Shown: one piece after another, positions 59,875 through 64,000 of the stretch
Layout: the number at the start of each line of letters is the position of its first letter
Numbering within the stretch: the first letter of the stretch is position 1
DNA from: Agarophyton chilense
Lineage: Eukaryota > Rhodophyta > Florideophyceae > Gracilariales > Gracilariaceae
Direction: 5' to 3'
Assembly: GCA_030374765.1 (NCBI GenBank)
Contig: JARGXX010000001.1
Coordinates: 1,116,001-1,180,000 of the forward strand
DNA: 64,000 bases
Position numbers and translations under genes: made by a program
Notes under the pieces: model-generated
What the model saw: only the letters and a program-made list of their open reading frames with translations
Database searches by the model: none
What the model was told of the DNA's origin: nothing

Positions 59875-61227
59875 TTACGAAGGTCCTCCAAAACGTAGTC
59901 TTCGCAACAGTTTCTTTCGAGTTCCATATCTACTGGATGGCTCTCCTGCCTTCCCTCTCATAATTGATACAAGTTGAAAACGGGGATGGGAGAACTGAGG
60001 GTGTTTTACATCGCGAAGGAATATCGACGTGTCGGTATGACGGGGATCGGTGACGGACGCATAAAAGCCACGTGATGGGTCGAGAACAACGAGAAAGAAG
60101 TCGCCGTTCCTCGTCTTCTCCGCGCCTACGATGGTGAGTGAGTGACCCTGCCACTGACAGAAGATGGGACAAACAAGAGGTTTTGAAGTTGCAAGCGCCT
60201 TTCTCGGAAGATGCAGTGAGCAGTTTCGGCCACTGCAACATTTATCAAAGTGCTTAAAGATCCACTGAAACATTAGTTTCCTCTCGCTGTCGGTGGGTGT
60301 CTCGAAGTTGGTGATGAATACATTAAAGTTGAGAGCGCGAAAGAGGACAAAGGCTTCGGTCGCACCTATCCATGCTTCCTTGTCGGTGAGAGTGTGTTCA
60401 AAGTGGGCTGCACCTTCAGGATCATAGCCTTTGCTCCAGGCGCTTTCAATGGAAGCTGCAATTTCCGGGATGCTTGGAACTTCTTTAAAGTGCGCCTCGG
60501 CCAGAATTGCAGCGGACGCTGGTTCGTACAGCAGAGCGCTGAAGATGATTTGAATGTTTCGGTAGCCACAGTCCCAACCAAGACCAGCCAGATTGCTTGA
60601 GTACAAATCCAGACGGGAAGAAAGGTGAATGGCCTTGCGCGACTGGTCGAACATATCAATGTTGGGCATTATCTTGCGAATGACGTTGAGGTAACAGTGC
60701 TCGATAGAGTCGGCAAAGCTGGAGTGCGTGAGGGGGAGTTTTGAAGATGGGTGCGGGGCGGCGTCTGCAGCGGTAATTGCTCTGGCCAGCTCTGCATCGC
60801 TTTGCTCGAGCTGTTGAAGAATGAGGCGGGCTGGATCTTCACCTTTCTGAATCTCGTCGTGGTTGTCGCCGTGCGGGTGCGGGGCAGAGGGTTGGGCGGC
60901 GTGGTTGGGGTGGTGATATGGTGCGGAAGGGTCAGAGAGCTCAAGCTGTCGCAAAAGGGCTCTAGCCGGGTCCTCGCCCTTTTGAATCTCGTCCGAGTCG
61001 TCAAGCGCGTGCTGCGACAACAGGGGGTCGGCGGCCGCGCGCGACGAAACGGCGCGCTGGCGGGCAAGACGAGCAGTGCCTTCAGCAAGCGCTAATTGTT
61101 CGGCGGCGCTGACAGAGGCTTTGTGCTCTTCCACGTCCAGATGCTCATTGACGTGCCTCTGCAGTTGCGGCAAATTGCCCGGGAACGAGAGGTCGCAGAT
61201 GGGACACGCGTTGGACGACGAAGACAT
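59875..61227 (-). CDS. ZUP1/ZUFSP-type K63 deubiquitinase
   Basis: ZUP1 cleaves K63-linked ubiquitin chains in genome maintenance. It is 450 aa in one exon. Residues 8-31 form a C2H2 zinc finger (CPICDLSFPGNLPQLQRHVN). Residues 79-99 and 124-144 are a near-identical duplication, DEIQKGEDPARALLRQLELS and DEIQKGEDPARLILQQLEQS, followed by DAELARAITAAD; these acidic-LxxxL helices look like ubiquitin-interacting MIU/UIM elements. The C78 peptidase domain fills 170-430: catalytic Cys220 in GLGWDCGYRNIQ, the His in WQGHSLTIVGAE and the Asp in VVLDPSRGFY. The human protein has several zinc fingers, so this is a shorter form. The GC-rich 5' end probably overlaps its promoter. Confidence 0.88.
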   Translation of the reverse strand: MSSSSNACPICDLSFPGNLPQLQRHVNEHLDVEEHKASVSAAEQLALAEGTARLARQRAVSSRAAADPLLSQHALDDSDEIQKGEDPARALLRQLELSDPSAPYHHPNHAAQPSAPHPHGDNHDEIQKGEDPARLILQQLEQSDAELARAITAADAAPHPSSKLPLTHSSFADSIEHCYLNVIRKIMPNIDMFDQSRKAIHLSSRLDLYSSNLAGLGWDCGYRNIQIIFSALLYEPASAAILAEAHFKEVPSIPEIAASIESAWSKGYDPEGAAHFEHTLTDKEAWIGATEAFVLFRALNFNVFITNFETPTDSERKLMFQWIFKHFDKCCSGRNCSLHLPRKALATSKPLVCPIFCQWQGHSLTIVGAEKTRNGDFFLVVLDPSRGFYASVTDPRHTDTSIFLRDVKHPQFSHPRFQLVSIMRGKAGEPSSRYGTRKKLLRRLRFGGPS

Positions 61228-61399
61228 GAGCTGCGTGCGTCAGACAGGCGCGGACGGCGGCATCGGCGACGGGCGACGGAACGCGTGGCAGTGGCGGCGC
61301 GGACGGCGCGGGGATGGGCGACGGGGGCGACGCGTGATGGTGGCGTCTGCGCGAGCGCGGTGGAACGTACCAAAGGTACAGTGCGCATCAAAAATTTAA

Positions 61400-62640
61400 G
61401 ACCACGTACTTTTTAGTGACACACATTGATCTAGCTCTAGTTTAGTCCACCAACCGATCAAAGATACAAAAAAATTAATAAAAACCACCTCATCAGTTTA
61501 AACCACCCTTTAATTACGGAAATATATCAAGAACGTTTCTACAGTTTTCCAAAACTTCAAGACCAAAACAGAAACACTTCTTTTTGCGCCAAACCTCTAT
61601 TGCAAACAGAAGCAAACCTTTACTTATTCTAGAAAACAGGTAGAGACAGCCCCAAAGGAGTTAGAATTGTAAAGTTTTCACTAAAACAAATTCGAAAACC
61701 CATTTTTATTCCTGAAGAACAAAGGGCCTAGAACGTTCCAAAGCATATGAAACTAAAAAAGAAAGAAATAAGTCTAGAACATTGTCTGCTGCTGATAAAA
61801 GACGTTTGTTTTGGGAAGCTTTCCAAACTGGAGAAGCAGTTTTGTAAATAAAAAGCTGTCTTCAACTGAGCGTTTGCACATCACCTATTTGTCTAGTACT
61901 ACATGTTGAAGGCAACTTTCAATTCAAGAAACTAAAAAAATATTTTTTTTCTGGACACCAATTTTTAATCATTTACGCGTTGAATGGAAAATGAAACATG
62001 GTGCATAGACAGAAGCTAAATGAAAAAAAATATTCAACTAACGAGAAGAAGTTCAATCTAGACAGTCCAGATAGTAAAGTTTGTTATTGGCAAAAAGTTG
62101 GTTGAGAAACTAGAATATTTTCTGAAAGGAAAGCAAAGGGTAAAGGCGTTATTTTTTGTGTTTTTCCTTTTTTAGAGATCTGGCTTTAATTGAAGATACT
62201 CTAAAATTTAAAGAGCATAAGAAGAGTAAAGAATAATATATTTTGCCATAGTCTGCAAAAAAACATGTTAAAATGCAAGATACAACGTCAAAACAGTTGT
62301 GCCATACATGTTTTGCGCTAAAGTAAAGAGTGCTTTGCTGATTAAAATATGACTGTAATGGATAGGGTGAGTTACGTGATTTAAACCATATGGAACATCT
62401 ATGATGTTTACTGACGAGAGCTGCATACCTCAATAGATGACAGTTTTCTGCAAAACATGATTTAAAAAAGAATATAGCAATAAAGTGGCATAAAGATTTT
62501 AAAAGTGTTCTAAAAACTCTTTTAAGATATTGTAAAGCAGCGACATTTTTATGTTAGGTGTTAATCGCGCAAAATAGAACTGTTTGAAACGTTTATTTCA
62601 AGGCAAGAGTAACTTTTCATTCACCTTTTTTACTCCTTTT
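61400..62640. other. AT-rich gene-free block
   Basis: Just upstream of the GC-rich ZUP1 start the sequence switches to a strongly A/T-rich stretch with poly-A and poly-T runs. It has no convincing frame (62149-62433 on the minus strand is composition only). The switch back is at about 62640. It may be a relic insertion, an organelle-derived piece or a chromatin-boundary sequence; I cannot tell. Confidence 0.5.
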
Positions 62641-62756
62641 TATCCTCTTCTCTCTTACTTTTGCCGCCCGAAGGAGGAAGGTTCTGATATTTCTGCTCGT
62701 GATGAGCAGCGTCCGCGCCAAATGTAGACACAGCCGCCTAGAAAAATTGATACGCC

Positions 62757-62799
62757 ACCTTACTCAAACTACGCCACGCGGTGGCGTATTAAGTAAGGT
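62757..62799. repeat. Nested hairpin at the edge of transposon DNA
   Basis: ACCTTACT (62757-62764) pairs with AGTAAGGT (62792-62799). Inside it, TACGCCAC (62770-62777) pairs with GTGGCGTA (62781-62788) around GCG. The two perfect 8-bp stems stack with small bulges. Confidence 0.55.
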
Positions 62800-62879
62800 T
62801 GCGCGCTATTTCGTATAGTAGCGGAAAGGCTGACCTTTGAGGTTGTCAATATACTACAATGACCTTGTAGATGATGGAT

Positions 62880-63488
62880 GCGAGGGATCATTGGCTATGT
62901 AGCTCCGGGCGAGCTACCATTTAGGTGTTGTCAGCCCCGTGTAGTTTTGACATGTACCTTCTGGTTGAGTAATTGTAAGTACTTGTAATTGTAATTATAT
63001 TTATTTTAGTGAAGTGGCCACCTGGCACTGTAGCCAGTGCTGGCCAGGTCTCTGACACTAGACCAGAGACAGTGCCTTGCTGGCACCTCCCGGGCGATCT
63101 CGAGGGTTCAGTCTACTGCATATAGGGAACTGCACCTCCCCCATCCTAATCTGATAAAGACAGGCCCCACTTGGGTCACGACTATACCTTTTAGTTCATT
63201 GTTTCTCAACTACTACACAGGCTTTTCCGCTCGTCGACGCCTACCATCGTTCAGCTACACGGTATAGGCTAGTTGCTCCGTCGTTTGCCCCTGTGGTTTT
63301 TCACGGTGCCCTGTTACCATCGAGGTTTACTACGTCTACCTTCAAAGGTTGAGCGTCACCACGCTCCCGTGACAAGACAGTAGCATACCCCAGAGGTGAT
63401 TGTAAGACACGTATGGAATCTGATATGTCGGAGACCATGTCATCCGATGTTATGAGTATTAATAGTTTTTAGAAATTTAGACGCCTAA
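62880..63488 (+). mobile_element. LTR-retroelement-like sequence with start of a gag-like ORF
   Basis: About 530 bp of LTR-like DNA (TATATTTATTTTAG at about 62996, structured region after it) is followed by an ATG at 63413 opening MESDMSETMSSDVMSINSF, then TAG. The frame continues with KFRRL, the kind of sequence at the start of Ty1/copia gag. The Harbinger terminus begins there, so the gag-like frame appears interrupted. No second LTR is in the window, so the type and the left boundary are inference. Confidence 0.35.
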
Positions 63489-64000
63489 GAGCATCTCTAC
63501 CGCGAATGGAAAGATAGAATCTATTCGCCTTTTTCGGGCGTTTTGCTTGGGCGCTCTATCCGATAGAGTGACATGTAAACCCCTTTTAATCATGCAGATT
63601 ATTTCAGCCCTACCGCGTCCCGTAATGAAAAGGGATCGAGCGCGACATGGCGGAGTCAGACGAGTCCAGCGAGGACGACACCCTGTCGTACCTTGCTGCT
63701 ACCGGTATACTTCCCGGGCTAGAGACAATACATTTACCCCGCCGCTCTGGGTCTCGAGCCGGCAAGAGTGCCAACGTCGCTCGTGACTTCGACACTGCAG
63801 TAGCTCGCCTTTTGAGCGACTACTTTGACGACGCGGCAAAGTATGGCGAAGACAAATTTATGCGGCGGTTCAGAATGCCACGAGACGTCTTCGACCGCTT
63901 CTACAAGCAACTGGATGGCAAAGGAATATTTGTGCGAAGGAAAGACGGACTGGACAAAAGAGGAATTCATCCACTGCAGCGTATCGTCGCAGCACTGCGC
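63489..64000 (+). mobile_element. PIF/Harbinger DNA transposon, left part
   Basis: The terminus GAGCATCTCTACCG at 63489 follows TAA (63486-63488), the usual 3-bp Harbinger target site, and resembles the GAGCATCTC termini of plant PIF/Harbinger elements. Subterminal palindromes follow: GCGAAT...ATTCGC (63502-63528, with ATAGA-A-TCTAT inside) and CTCTATC-C-GATAGAG (63554-63568). The transposase ORF starts at 63647. The right end lies beyond the window. Confidence 0.75.
63647..64000 (+). CDS. PIF/Harbinger-type transposase, 5' part
   Basis: An open frame of 118 codons from the ATG at 63647 to the window end with no stop. The start is acidic (MAESDESSEDDTLSYLAATG). The recognisable part is LLSDYFDDAAKYGEDKFMRR then FRMPRDVFDRFYKQL, and it ends HPLQRIVAALR. 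This is the N-terminal section typical of plant transposon protein / HARBI1-like nucleases, where RMxxxxFxR and the later ALR precede the DDE nuclease core. The core itself lies outside the window, so intactness cannot be judged. Confidence 0.8.
   Translation, partial: MAESDESSEDDTLSYLAATGILPGLETIHLPRRSGSRAGKSANVARDFDTAVARLLSDYFDDAAKYGEDKFMRRFRMPRDVFDRFYKQLDGKGIFVRRKDGLDKRGIHPLQRIVAALR

Noticed and set aside
1..64000. CRISPR arrays, rRNA or prophage features
   Set aside because: No regularly spaced repeats, rRNA-like sequence or bacterial signals were seen; the genes are clearly eukaryotic nuclear.

Overview
This is nuclear DNA from a eukaryote with compact, intron-poor genes. It encodes 26S proteasome, Mediator, signal recognition particle, spliceosome, Sin3-type corepressor and ER-associated degradation (ERAD) proteins, each a family confined to or typical of eukaryotes. 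It also encodes a plastid-type IspH/HDR, so the organism has a plastid. Short genes, few and short introns (about 80-130 bp, usually near the 5' end), alternating strands and a PIF/Harbinger transposon at the edge of a gene cluster suggest a florideophyte red alga of the Chondrus type. That assignment is inference; no rRNA or organelle marker is present.

Layout. 0.1-5.2 kb: RPT4 and gamma-glutamyltransferase diverge, then a Spg1/Tem1-type GTPase. 5.2-8.05 kb: no intact gene, but three stretches of decayed or cryptic coding sequence. 8.1-20.8 kb: a DTW-domain tRNA modification enzyme, a small secreted I9-like protein, an Sds3/BRMS1-like corepressor subunit, a bZIP factor, a low-molecular-weight phosphatase-like protein lacking its catalytic cysteine, HDR, RRP36, SRP9 (three small exons) and an alpha/beta hydrolase. 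21.5-36.8 kb: a USP39/Sad1 splicing factor, a tetraspanin-like protein, a zinc-transporter-family protein with altered metal ligands, a methyltransferase, a protein with a C-terminal hemerythrin domain, a BioF-type enzyme, a TatD nuclease and a Snapin-like protein. 37.3-49.4 kb: a J-domain membrane protein, a second I9-like secreted protein, an FKBP-like protein with an MGAT5-type cysteine-rich tail, a large plastid-like membrane protein of unknown role, a derlin and a Ser-rich protein. 51.2-61.2 kb: a DSN1-like kinetochore candidate, an unknown protein, MED14 and a ZUP1-type deubiquitinase. From 61.4 kb the sequence becomes AT-rich and gene-free. It then enters transposon DNA: LTR-retroelement-like sequence interrupted by a PIF/Harbinger element that runs off the window.

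How the genes relate. This is not an operon or a single pathway. Neighbours mostly alternate in strand, giving divergent pairs with short shared promoters and convergent pairs almost touching (7 bp between BioF and TatD stops, 17 bp between SRP9 and the hydrolase). Protein quality control is well represented (RPT4, derlin, ZUP1, J protein, FKBP-like), as are RNA and ribosome work (RRP36, SRP9, USP39, DTW) and transcription (Sds3, bZIP, MED14). Exon joins below were read by eye from splice motifs, reading phase and family homology, all from memory; no transcript or search evidence was available.
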